Positions 23,624-33,559 are shown, counted from the stretch's first letter. The stretch is DNA of 64,000 nucleotides from Riptortus pedestris (GCA_019009955.1 CM032230.1:15913501-15977500), one strand, 5' to 3'. Numbers and translations: made by a program. Notes: generated by a model not told the origin, from the letters alone.

Positions 23624-23833
23624 CTGGTTCACGAGCGAGAGTTAATCCTTCAGCTTGTTCCTGCCTGCCTAGCCTACTCTATCTCTCACGGCTAAGTCAG
23701 CACTTTTATTACACAGCTAAGTCTTTCTATTGTAATATAGACTAAGTATTATTAAGTGTCCCCCATTATATTTATAAAGGTGCCTTTTCATTTTAATTAT
23801 TAATATTTATAATTGGAGCATATTTTTATTATA

Positions 23834-23839
23834 AATAAA
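23834..23839 (+). terminator. LTR polyadenylation signal AATAAA
   Basis: AATAAA about 240 bp after the predicted start site, followed by T-rich sequence, within the LTR. AATAAA is frequent in AT-rich DNA, so the support is positional. Confidence 0.45.
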
Positions 23840-24236
23840 TTTACATATATTTGAATTTTGACATGAGTCGATTGTTGGTGGCCCTTCCTAAATTCTTGTT
23901 AGTGGTTTGGTTGTGGGATTTTTTATATATATCAGCTTCCACTGCTTATCACCGCAGCCAGATCGCAACAGACATTTGAGGAAATTTTTACTTGTATCAT
24001 GAGTACAACCTCAATAGCTGATTTTCCTTAAATGACTGCTAACATATCTACATAAGGATTATTGACTAAGTAGAGGCATTTAGCAGAAAGGCAAATGAAA
24101 CCAGATTATGGTAAAATAATGTTGACAGGTCTAAAGCGAAGCAGAAACAATATTCCACTCTTTTCTCTAGTTTTCTAGAAAAATCACTAAGCACTTAAGT
24201 ACTTATTAAGAATCAGATCTACAACACAAACCATAC

Positions 24237-24545
24237 TCAGGGGCTGTATAAACTAAGCAGATTTCCCTCGTATGGGTAGGACACACTATTGATATCATCT
24301 CACCATATACTTTATATTTAGTAAAAATCCAATGAGTAGAAATGGGCATTTGAAAACAAGAAAGTACAAATAACTCTTTTAATTTTTGAGGCTTGAAAAA
24401 TATGCATAGAACAACAGTTGTAGAGCATTATTAGCTTAAGGAGATTGGATCTACGAGTATAACATTTTTCGATGACTCATAATAACGGACATATGAATTT
24501 TTTAATTCCCCCATTCCTCATGAGGTTTAAGCCTTGAACTAATAT
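24237..24545 (+). repeat. Repeat X fragment, strongly diverged
   Basis: CAGGGGCTGTATAAACTAAG then CAGATTTCCCTCGTATGGG at the left, and a TTTTTCGATGACTCATAATAACGG-like block at about 24463-24490. These are X landmarks at the right spacing, but most of the interior no longer matches. Confidence 0.55.
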
Positions 24546-24849
24546 GGTCTTTAGAGTTGAATAAAACAGTTTAATATCAACAAGAGTATATGTCAAATAA
24601 ACATTTTCAAGTTAAGAAAGTAAATTCTTAAAGGATGAATTTTTAGAAATATATAGAGCATCTAAAGTTTTCCTAATAGTATCCTGTTGATTATTCTTAG
24701 GGGAAATAATTAGGTCATAGTGAAAACCAAGTTTTTGTTTTTTATAGTTGATTTTCATAAAGTGATCTTCCATAAATTTTCGAAGAATATTCAGAAGAAT
24801 GAATTATGTGATGAATCTGTTAATGTCCTATAGTAACACAGTCACAACT

Positions 24850-25440
24850 GTACTGGTGTTCTGCCTTGGAGAGAAAGGAAGTTAAGAAATAAGCTCACGT
24901 CAATTCAAAAAAATTGGCCAACATTGTCTTTAAGAAAAAAACAATACACTAACACAATAAGAGAAAAGGCTCACTCACTGAACATTTACAAGGATGGATC
25001 TAAAAGAAACTCGAGGACTGTCAATTAATGATGATATGTATAAAAATAAGCTCCTGAGCACATGTCAGGACTTAATGGAGTATTTTTATGGCTTACTTGA
25101 CAAATCAGAAGAAAGAATTATGCTGTGTAATAAAATGAAATGTATTTATTTGCATTAAAAGTTAATAAAAACCTAATTCGATATATAAAATATTTTTTGT
25201 TTTCTTTAACATATTTCTTAATATCCCCAACGATTTCTTTACATATAAACAACAAACTTTAATAAATTTATCAGTTTAATAATTATTATTATAATACATT
25301 AATTTTATAAGCTTCATAACACTCTAAATATAAAAAATGCATTTTTAATTTATTGACATACTTTGTTTATAGTCTAAGATTTATTAAATGATGGCATATT
25401 TTATACAAGATGAAAAACTTGTCTCCTTCTTAAAGAAACA
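24850..25440 (-). repeat. Repeat Z copy, minus strand
   Basis: Reverse complement of parts of 36400-38140 (for example GTTTTCTTTAACATATTTCT, TTTTATAAGCTTCATAACAC). The same segment recurs at 57290-57850 (-) and 63000-63420 (+). It is non-coding apart from broken frames. Confidence 0.75.
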
Positions 25441-25532
25441 ATGTAACTGATTACTAAATATTTTTAACTGAGTTTTATGACAATAATTCTGTAGTTTTAT
25501 TAAATATTTGATAATGTTCATCTTTTATGATT

Positions 25533-26816
25533 TTATATATATATGTGTGTGTAAAATTGTAACCTCTGTCTGTGCATTGATTTTTTTCGTGAAATTTCAC
25601 GATAACTTTTCGTTTCACATGTCATAGACACCATGACTGCATTTTGTTTCTTTGGTGTCTGTTTGTTTGTTTGTTTGTTTGTTACCTTTTCACACATAAA
25701 CGGCTGAACCGAATTTTATGAAACTTGGTATGTATATTACTACTAGCCCAACTTAGACTTTAGGCTATATTAATATTCTCTAAAACGAACAGGAGTGGGG
25801 GTTATAAGGAAGGCCTGAAATTAAAAATAGCGATATTTCGTTTCCTATTGCTTTTTCAGCAAATATGCACATAACAAAAGTTGTTTATTTTGTTATTTAA
25901 AGTAACTTTTGTTATATGCACTTTTGCCGTATACGGAAGTATAAATGAGTTATTCGCTAAAAACTATAGCGGGAGTCCATAATTTTATTTGGCACAAAAG
26001 ACTCAATGAACTAAACCAAACTCGCTATATGAATTAATACTAACGATTTCCTTATAATAAGCCATACTAACAATTCTACGGACGGGCAGGAGTGGGGGTT
26101 ATAAGGGAGGCCTGAAATTAAAAATAGCGATATTTCGTTTCCTATTGCTTTTTCAGTAAATATGCACATATCAAAAGTTGTTTATTTTGTTATTTAGAGT
26201 AACTTTTGTTATATGCACTTTTGCCGTATACGGAAGTATAAATGAGTTATACGCTATAAACTAAAGCGGGAGTCCACAATTTTATTTGGCACTAATGACT
26301 CAACCGAACTAAATTAAACACTCAGTATGTGTATTAGCACTAATGCCTTCCTTATAATAAGCCATACTAACATTTCTAGGGACGGGCAGGAGTGGGGGTT
26401 ATAAGGGAGGCCTGAAATTAATAATAATGATTTCCTATTGGGGTTTCGGCAAATATGCACATAACAAAAGTTGTTTATTTTGTTATTTAGAGAAATTTGC
26501 TCAACACTTCTTTTCAATATGAACTACCAGGTACCTCACCTGAAAAAATTAATTCATTTGTATGTCAATATTTTCTCCTTAATAATTCAAATCTATGCAT
26601 AATGCACAGGAGACGGGAAATATGACAATATGCAGGACAGTGAAGTCTTACATAAAAAAATAATTTTATTATTAACAAATGCCAACAACGGGTATTAACC
26701 CGAAATACTGGAACGGGTAAATGTCAAAATATTGTGCAAAGTAAAGCCTTGCCAAAAATATACCATCACCATTCAGCCTCAAATGAATTCCCGAGCGAAG
26801 CCGGGTATCTGAGCTA

Positions 26817-26817
<1 letters not shown>
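25533..26817 (+). mobile_element. Non-autonomous Helitron, copy 3
   Basis: The 5' part is TATATATATGTGTGTGTAAA-ATTGTAACCTCTGTCTGTGC and contains CGTGAAATTTCACG and a (GTTT)n run (25660-25682). The 3' end is CCGAGCGAAGCCGGG hairpin, TATCTGAG, CTAG, then T. The interior has three tandem units of about 300 bp, each starting near AGTGGGGGTTATAAGGGAGG (about 25795, 26091, 26391). The 5' border is approximate. A long (TA)n tract follows immediately. Confidence 0.8.

Positions 26818-26877
<60 letters not shown>
26818..26877. repeat. (TA)n microsatellite next to Helitron 3' end
   Basis: About 30 uninterrupted TA dinucleotides beginning with the T that follows the Helitron CTAG terminus. Confidence 0.95.
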
Positions 26878-26879
<2 letters not shown>

Positions 26880-26949
26880 ATTCTAAATAAACATTATGCT
26901 GAAATGACTAAAGCCATTTATTAATGGAAAAATTAATGCAATCTTAAAT

Positions 26950-27640
26950 TAAATTTTTTAAAACCTTTTCCTATTCATATTGTAATAATCAAAATAAATA
27001 ATACAATAGAGACTCCAATACTCTAAAAATAGTGGTAACTATTAATATTATGTTCAATAGTACCTAACATTGGAAAGGGGGCCTGGCCTCAAGGTGCCAC
27101 ACCCAACTCATCTGATTTTGCTTAAACTTTGAAAAATTTAAAAGCAGGGGGTTAATATTCATAACAGAAATATATATAGGGAAAATTCTATAGTACTCAC
27201 TGTAAATGAGCTATTAGAGAGTAGAATAATACACCATATTCCATGTAGCTCTGTTCCAAAGGAAAATTAAGCAGTTAGAAGAAGCAAGATGGAGGCAGCA
27301 TGGTGGAGCAGAGGAGAAGGGGGTAGGCAGCCTGCTCCTCCTACAGCTTACCTCATCCAGTGCCTTTATGATAACAAACATTTCCAACTGCAAACACAAA
27401 TTTATAATTGAATCTAAATATAAATGCAAATAAAAGTAAATAAATTAGCATAAAAAACCTAATAACTAGAGATGTTTTTTTTTTTATTTTGTTTTTTCCC
27501 CCAAGAGCCATATATGTTGATATATAACCTACTCTTACAGCAGATTACAATAAATCACCTACTCATGATAGAATTTTAACAATTGAGATTTTTCAAATCC
27601 CCCACACTAGCATGACTAAAATACAATTTCTTTTCCTTCA
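26950..27640 (+). repeat. Repeat Y: one direct-repeat copy plus 3' flank
   Basis: 26970-27216 equals the roughly 225-270 bp direct repeat described at 45156-46182 (TTCATATTGTAATAATC ... GTACTCACTGTAAATG). 27217-27640 equals the Y flank with the minus-strand 71-codon frame (27214-27429, containing KALDEVSCRRSRLPTPFSSA). Similar pieces lie at 34200-34860, 45958-46640 and 54916-55650. Confidence 0.8.
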
Positions 27641-27676
27641 ATTTTTCCCTGAAATAGTATAATAGACATCACAAAA

Positions 27677-28103
27677 GTCCGTCATGCAGGGGCTGCGTTA
27701 ACTAAGCAGATTTCCCACGCACCATGTATTTGCATTTATCTCAAAACTTAAAAGTTCAAAGAGGACAATACCTGGTATTTATAAGTTTTGAATAAAGTGC
27801 TTCATAACATAATAGAATATTGTTAATATGAGACTAAAAAATGCAAATAACTCAGTTAATAATCAAGATAGTGAAAAAATGTATATAACAACATTTATAG
27901 AACATTACATTTGCAATAAGACTGGTTCTATACAATTTTTCGATCCGAAGCATAATGGAGATATTAAGAATTTTCGAAATTCTCCCCCTCCCCCTGGTCC
28001 GATTTCAGCCGTTAACAAACTTGACTTTCTTTTTGTATAAAACGACTATATATCATCTTTGGTAACTATAAGACAAAAATCGTGACCGCAAGAGCGGTAA
28101 CAG

Positions 28104-28148
<45 letters not shown>

Positions 28149-28283
28149 CACACACATACAGTTTTGAATGGACCTCATTTTCGTCATCTCCTGGGTAGGA
28201 TCGATGGACATTTAAAGCAAAATTTCGAAAATCGTGTCATAAGTACGACCTCAATAGCTGATTTTCCTCAAGGGAAATCTGCT
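27677..28283 (+). repeat. Repeat X copy d, complete reference copy (607 bp)
   Basis: Bounded by AAAA on both sides (27673-27676, 28284-28287). Starts GTCCGTCATGCAGGGGCTGC and ends GGGAAATCTGCT. It has a TAAGCAGATTTCCC block inside the left end, the palindrome-derived TTTTCCTCAAGGGAAA near the right end, and central (TA)n then (CA)n tracts at 28108-28156. No protein of its own: the 70- and 85-codon frames here are not conserved between copies. The unoccupied target is present at 36083-36115. Confidence 0.9.
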
Positions 28284-28790
28284 AAAACAAGATGCAAGAA
28301 TATGATTCTAACCCTGAACCACAAACAAGTATTTCGTGAAAAGCTTATTATATTCAGTAATAAAGCTCTGCAAAGCACTGCCCTTTCAAGAAAAAATATT
28401 CCTTGTGTGAAAGTAAATTAAAGAACATCATGTCTGAAGAATGTTTTATACATAACATGAATACTATAAAAAATGTTGAATTATTAATTAAATCTACAAA
28501 AAATGTCTCTTTTAGGTGGAGAAAAGTTTCTCATGATTTATAAAGCGTGTCTTTTCTTATAAATCTAAGACTAATAACAAAGCATGTCAATAAATTAAAA
28601 ATGTGTGTTATATTTTTAGAGTTATTAACATTGTTATAAGATGTAATCATTTTATTTAATTTCGTATTAATGTCTAGCTAAACTAATTTCATTGTACATT
28701 ACCAGACTGTTTTAAGTATTCAGGAAATCTCTACTCTTACTCATCTCAGTTCGAAATTAATGCTACATATCATGTTCAGCTTAAATTTTA
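28284..28790 (+). pseudogene. LINE RT 3' end plus start of repeat Z
   Basis: 28288-28500 reads TRCKNMILTLNHKQVF, then NKALQSTALSRKNIPCVKV, and after a stop an acidic tail. The pattern of a short helix, N-A-L-x-S/LP, then IPCVK..FK is that of the C-terminal end of CR1/Jockey-like reverse transcriptases (..W..LP..IK....FK). The same stretch is at 36105-36300 with about one change in ten. From about 28500 it runs into repeat Z (TGTCTCTTTTAGGTGG, TTGTTATAAGATGTAATC). It is non-functional. Confidence 0.5.
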
Positions 28791-29104
28791 TTTCCTTTAC
28801 AGTTTATGGTCAAGCCAAAAAGGAAATTTTAACAGCAAAGAAGAAACAAAGAAAAATATAATTATAAAAGTCTGAAAACACAATTGAAAGAGTGAAGCAG
28901 GTTTATAAGTAGAAGCCCTGGAGTTGATAGAAGACTAGTACTAGCTTAACAGAAAGAGTATTTTAAGTTCAGCAAATGAGTAGTAAAGGTAATAAAATCA
29001 TTATTATTAAATCTTACATTTGGAGTATGCTGACTCATGCGAATAAGTATTGAATTCTCAAAGACAAATACAATCGGTTAGAAAAAATTGGCTCAAAAGA
29101 AAAA

Positions 29105-30849
29105 GTCCGTCATGTAGGGGCTGCGTAAACTAAGCAGATTTCCCTCGTGAAGATTTATAATAGATAAACCTACATACTCCTAACAAAACGCCACCATGAA
29201 TATTAAGTGAATAAAGACAAATGGTAAAAAGAATCTTTCCCCTGCCAGTAGGAAGCGTCTCAAATGTAAACAATCAGGACTGCCAACAGCTCAGGGTAAA
29301 GAAAAACAATAACTGAAACATATCAGAATATTACATACTCATTATATTGAAAACTATGTACTATACCTAGTACTGTAATTTATAATGAATCAGAATAATT
29401 TTTATCTCAATCAAATTTTAATAGTCCAAGAATTTAAGACAGTGGGGGGGGGGGGTCACAAGAATATATTTGCTTCTATCTCGTACAATAAAGGTCTCTG
29501 GAAAATAATAATTGGTATTTAAGTTTTGAATAATGTGGTTATTATATAACAGAGTATTGTTTATGTAACAAGAATAGAAGTGGGGCTTTATTGAAAACTG
29601 AAAACTTAAAAATGCAATATCTCGGTTAATATTCAAGATAGAGAATAAATGTATACAGCACTATTTATAGTAAATTTAATTTGCAATAAGATTTACTTTG
29701 TACACTTTTTCAATCCGACTTATAGTAACGAAGATATTTCAAATTTCTCCCCCTCTAAACCCCCTCTTCCGCTGGCCCAATTTCAACCGTTAACAAACTT
29801 GGCCTTTGTTTTTTCGAAAAAATTACTAAATATCAAGTTTGGTAATGATCAAACAAAAATTGCGACTACTAGAGCGGTAACAGACAACAACTACAACAAC
29901 AAATTATTTATTTTGTTATTTAGAGTAACTTTTCTTATATACATTTTCATCGTATACGGAAGTATAAATGAGTATATGCTAAAAATTATAGTAGGAGTCA
30001 ACAATTTTATTTGGCACAAAAGAATCAATCAATAAATAAAACCCGGCATGTGTATTAGCACTAACGCCTTCATTATAACAAGCCATACCAACATTTCTAG
30101 GGATGGGCAGGAGTGGGGGTTGTAAAGGGGCCTGAAATTAAAAATAGCGATATTTTGTTTCCTATTGTTTTTTTCGGAGATATGCATATACCAAAATTGT
30201 TTATTTTGTTATTTAGAGTAACTTTTGTTATATACACTATCGTCGTATACTGAAGTAGAAAGGCGTTATACGCTAAAAATTATAGCGGGAGTCAACAATT
30301 TTATTTGGCACAAAAGACTCAACCAAACTAAATAAAACATTCGGTATGTGTATTAGCACTAACGCCCTCCTTAATAATAAACCATACTAACATTTCTAGG
30401 TACGGGCAGGAGTGGGGGTTATAAGGGAGGCCAGAAATTAAAAATAGTGATATTTCGTTATATATTTGTTTTTCAACAAATGTGCACATAACAAAAGTTG
30501 TTTATTTTGTTATTTAGAGAAATTTGCTTAACAATTCTTCTCAATATGAACTACCAGGTACCACAACTGGAAAGATTAATTCAAATGTATGTTAATATTT
30601 TGTCCTTAATAATCCGAATCTATGAATAATGCACAGGAAACGGGAAATATGACAATATGGAGGACAGTGAAGTCTTACATAAAAAAAATAATTTTATTAT
30701 TAACAAATCCACAGAAACGATGGGTATTAACCCTAAACACTGGGACGGGTAAATGTCAAAATATTGTGCAAAGTAAAGCCTTGCCAAAAAAATACCTTCA
30801 TCATTCAGCCTCAAATGAATTCCCGAGCGAAGCCGGGTATCTGAGCTAG

Positions 30850-30894
<45 letters not shown>

Positions 30895-30924
30895 ATAGCT
30901 GATTTTCCTTAAGGGAAATCTGCT
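29105..30924 (+). repeat. Repeat X copy e, carrying a nested Helitron
   Basis: Left end GTCCGTCATGTAGGGG at 29105, after AAAA. Right end AAGGGAAATCTGCT at 30924, before AAAA. The X body is continuous to GAGCGGTAACAGACAA (about 29886). A Helitron then occupies the position of the central TA tract, and X resumes after (TA)n at 30893 with TCAATAGCTG. Part of the X interior between the TA tract and TCAATAGCTG is missing. Confidence 0.8.
29888..30849 (+). mobile_element. Helitron copy 4, nested in repeat X
   Basis: 3' end CCGAGCGAAGCCGGG, TATCTGAG, CTAG at 30846-30849. Interior contains two to three of the roughly 300 bp units (AGTGGGGGTT at about 30112 and 30411). The 5' terminal part seen in other copies (GTAACCTCTGTCTGTGC) is missing, so it is 5' truncated or rearranged. 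Confidence 0.7.
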
Positions 30925-31334
30925 AAAAAGGTGAAAATTAATGACATGTCTTAAGGCAAGTATTTCATCACTGTTGTAAATTAGAGGAAAAGAGGAAAGC
31001 TTAGAAAGTCATTTTTCAAAGACAACACACATCTCATGAATTTTGATGGGTAGCCAAATAGTAGCTTCTGAAATAATTTCATGTTCGCAACTGTAAGTTG
31101 TAGTAGTTCTTAGACACTCATGATCCTGTTCCACAGAGTACTACTAAAAGAGAAAATAGAATATATTGTGAGACAAGATTACCAGTGACACTCCAGAAAG
31201 CTCACTAATTTAAGCAAGATTAAATGACTATTTTTTATTGCCTGTAGTAGAAATAGTGGTATATCTGAAAATAAGAGGATATTGAATTTACTATCAGATA
31301 ATAAACTTGACGGAAACTAACGACTAGACCTGTA

Positions 31335-31778
31335 GTTAGCCGATCTCATCTCAGAAGCTGAAAACAGAAAATGCAAATATCTCGGTTAATATTCAAGGTA
31401 CAGAATAAATGCACATAACATTATTTATAGTAAATTTAATTTGCAATAAGATTGATTCTATATAACTTTTCGATCCGACGTATAGTAACGGAGATATTAA
31501 GAATTTTCAAAATTCTCCCCCTCCCCCTGGTCCGATTTCAGCCGTTAACAAACTTGACTTTCTTTTTGTATAAAACGACTATATATCATCTTTGGTAACG
31601 ATAAGACAAAAATCGTGACCGCAAGAGCGGTAACAGACAAAAATATATATATATAATTTTGAACGGACCTCATTTTCGTCATCTCCTGGGTAGGATCGAT
31701 GGGCATTTGAAGAAATTTTTCGAAACTCGCGTCATGAGTACGACCTCAATAGCTGATTTCCCTTAAGGGAAATCTGCT
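31335..31778 (+). repeat. Repeat X copy f, left end missing
   Basis: Matches X from TAGTTAGCCGATCTCATC-like sequence onward, with GACCGCAAGAGCGGTAACAG, a short TA tract (31642-31656) and the right end TTTCCCTTAAGGGAAATCTG CT followed by AAAA. The terminal 16 bp palindrome TTTCCCTTAAGGGAAA is intact. The GTCCGTCA start is absent. Confidence 0.8.
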
Positions 31779-31793
31779 AAAACAAAACAAATA

Positions 31794-32769
31794 CAGTCTG
31801 GACCCGATTAACCGAGGTTCGATTAACCGAGGTCCCGATTAACCGAGGTGCCAAACATTTAAAAAAAAAAGTAGGTGCGGTAACCTTTGGAAGTGATTAT
31901 GAACCTTTTTAAAACCCTCAAAACCCTAGGCCGGATGCAGGTGTTCAGCAAGCGGTTTATTGAAAAGGAAGCTCTAAGACAGTCGTTAATTGCCTTCTGA
32001 GAAATGCATCTCTAGCACCCCGTCCAACCCTCCTTCCCCTGTTCCGGGAATATTGTATTTACATCTCTACTTGTCACAACCATCCTAGCTCATTCATTCT
32101 CAGTTTATGTCCGGTCACACCATGGATCACATCGCGGCTAAAAAAACGTAAAAGAGTGGTTATTTCGCTTGAAAAAAAAATTAGAAGCAATTCATCGCTT
32201 GGACAAAGGCGAGTCTTTAAAAAAAGTTGCTCAGGATTATGGTGTCGGTGAAAATACTGTCGGTGACTGGAGGAGGAATAGGAAGCAAATTGAGGAGACG
32301 AGGTATCTATCCCCACGAAAGTAAGCCATGAGGAGGGTTTCAACCTACTTGACAGGTCACTACTCTATTTAGAAGGCAGAGGTGATGTGCCTTCATATGA
32401 ACTGATGATGTTAAGGAAGTGGAGAGACACTGCAGCTGCTGATAGAAGCAGTTGTTTAAAACAAACAACAATAAATGATTTTTTTAAAAATCAAAATACA
32501 TACATAGTTTTCCGATTTTCCATTAATTTTTTTTTTTTTTTTGTGTTCGATGTTATTTTATACTATATATGTACATACATTCTACTTCTATTATTAATTT
32601 ATGATTAAAAAATGTAAATATGAATATAATTATTAAACTTATAGGTACTAGTTTTTATTCTAAAAACCTTACATTTTCAGCTGGTATTAGTAGGTTCCGA
32701 TTAACCGAGAATTTCGATTAACCGAGGTAACAGCGGTCCCGACCGACTCGGTTAATCGGGTCCCTACTG
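31794..32769 (+). mobile_element. pogo/Tigger transposon, internally deleted
   Basis: TIRs start CAGTCTGGACCCGATTAACC at the left and end as its inverted counterpart (GGTTAATCGGGTCCCTACTG) at the right. They are flanked by TA (31792-31793, 32770-32771), the Tc1/mariner target duplication. Both ends hold extra GATTAACCGAGGT repeats (three near the left end, two plus the TIR near the right). At 976 bp it is far shorter than an autonomous Tigger (about 2-3 kb), because the catalytic region is missing. Confidence 0.9.
32120..32500 (+). pseudogene. Tigger transposase remnant: DNA-binding head and tail
   Basis: The N-terminal part reads RLKKRKRVVISLEKK, then after a one-base slip at the A9 run 32172-32180, LEAIHRLDKGESLKKVAQDY and GVGENTVGDWRRNRKQIEE: the CENPB-type helix-turn-helix of pogo/Tigger transposases, which binds the TIR. 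The frame then hits a stop (about 32322). At 32355-32497 comes a C-terminal piece, LLYLEGRGDVPSYELMMLRK, then RSSCLKQTTINDFFK. The second HTH and the whole DDE catalytic domain are deleted. The terminal Q-T-T-I-N-D-F-F matches the PCNA-interacting (PIP) box Qxx[ILM]xx[FY][FY], a motif reported for pogo-type transposases. Not functional as it stands. Confidence 0.8.
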
Positions 32770-32774
32770 TAAAA

Positions 32775-33060
32775 CACAAATGAAAACAAAACAATACAAA
32801 AAAAAACTAACAAAATTATATAAAAACATAAATGGAATGCAAAACAGATGAAGAACACAAACTAGAAAAGGAACACAGAACACAAAAGGAATACAAACAT
32901 AAAAGGTTCATAAAACAGAGGAAAAACACAAAAACAGAGATGAAACCAAAACAGAAATGGAATACAAAAGCCAAAATTAAAAACAAAAGTGGATCTGGAA
33001 CTCAAAAAACAAAATGGAACTCAAAGAACAAGAATGGAAATAAAAAAAATATAAATATTA
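32775..33060 (+). repeat. A-rich degenerate repeat
   Basis: Strand-biased A-rich sequence made of degenerate AAAACANAAATGGAA-like units. It keeps a plus-strand frame open only because it lacks T, so the Lys/Asn/Glu-rich translation is not evidence for a gene. Confidence 0.6.
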
Positions 33061-33225
33061 TAAAAAAAAAAACTATAATATTCACAATAACCTGTTCTAC
33101 TATTTTTGGGATAGGTGTGTTCAGCAAAGAGTGGAAAGTCTCACTTTTCCCATTACTACACCTAAATCAACTACTACGGACTATCAGTCAAATTATTAAT
33201 AATAGTAGTAAAAAAAAAAAATAAA
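33060..33225 (+). pseudogene. LINE RT fragment (fingers)
   Basis: Reads TITCSTIFGIGVFSKEWKVS, matching the non-LTR RT signature IFN.S...G.FP..WK.S. In another frame it continues as TPKSTTTDYQSNY, close to P..KS....YRPI. It ends in an A-rich run at 33210. It probably belongs to the same LINE family as 34900-36300, separated from it by repeat Y (33560-34860). Confidence 0.45.
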
Positions 33226-33559
33226 TATTAAAATTCCATTTCTTAATCTTTTAAAAAACTTGATACAAAATTGTGTTTTAATGGACAATCATTGAAGGCT
33301 TCATTCCGAAAGTGGAAAGTTAAAAGGACCAAAACTACAATAATCTCAGCAATTTAATGTTTCATAAATAATTACTGTGCATGAGACTCAATCCAGGACA
33401 GCTAGCAAACTATATCCTCAATATTTTCATCAATTTATTTTTTATAAACTGGAAATATAAATAACGACCGAAAATGACTGCAGACAAACCTATAAAGTCT
33501 AATAGCACATATCACCAAAATAAATGTGTGTTATTAGTACAAAAGATGTTTCAAGTATT

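Larger units (their letters stand above)
23217..23970 (+). mobile_element. Complete solo LTR, 754 bp
   Basis: Begins TGTAATG and ends GCAACA (TG...CA) and is flanked by the 4 bp target duplication GACA (23213-23216, 23971-23974). It sits inside repeat X copy c, which gives independent support for both borders. It contains a core promoter (23559-23623) and a polyadenylation signal (23834-23839) in the right order for U3-R-U5. No internal retroelement sequence lies next to it, so it is most simply explained by recombination between the LTRs of a former element. TG/CA ends with a 4 bp duplication fit a Ty3/gypsy-type element, but no coding sequence confirms the class. Confidence 0.85.
22831..24040 (+). 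repeat. Repeat X copy c, split by a solo LTR
   Basis: The left part 22831-23216 has GTCTGTCA, the TCGATCCGAC-like block and AACAGACAAATATATACATATA. It stops in TGGACA at 23216 and resumes at 23971 with GACATTTGAGG and ATGAGTACAACCTCAATAGC. The two parts join exactly as in uninterrupted X copies, apart from the 4 bp duplicated GACA. The right terminal palindrome is damaged (TTTTCCTTAAATGACTGCT). Confidence 0.8.

Noticed and set aside
24960..25020. LINE RNase H trace (HSLNIYKDGSK) in repeat Z
   Set aside because: The match to IYTDGSK is only a few residues, the catalytic position reads Lys-Asp, and no further RNase H block follows.
25660..25682. CRISPR-like or satellite array from short repeated units
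   Set aside because: The (GTTT)n and (AAAC)n runs at 25660, 59349 and 60975 are simple repeats inside Helitrons. No spaced identical repeats with unique spacers occur anywhere.
30620..30895. Minus-strand frame with (IY)n start, and similar (IY)n frames at 44032-44269 and 51026
   Set aside because: The IY repeats are translated TA microsatellites and the remainder is Helitron or host-LINE sequence.
32832..33224. 130-codon Lys/Asn/Glu-rich plus-strand frame
   Set aside because: The first two thirds is an A-rich degenerate repeat that stays open for lack of T. Only the last ~50 codons resemble something, a LINE RT fragment. Not a gene.
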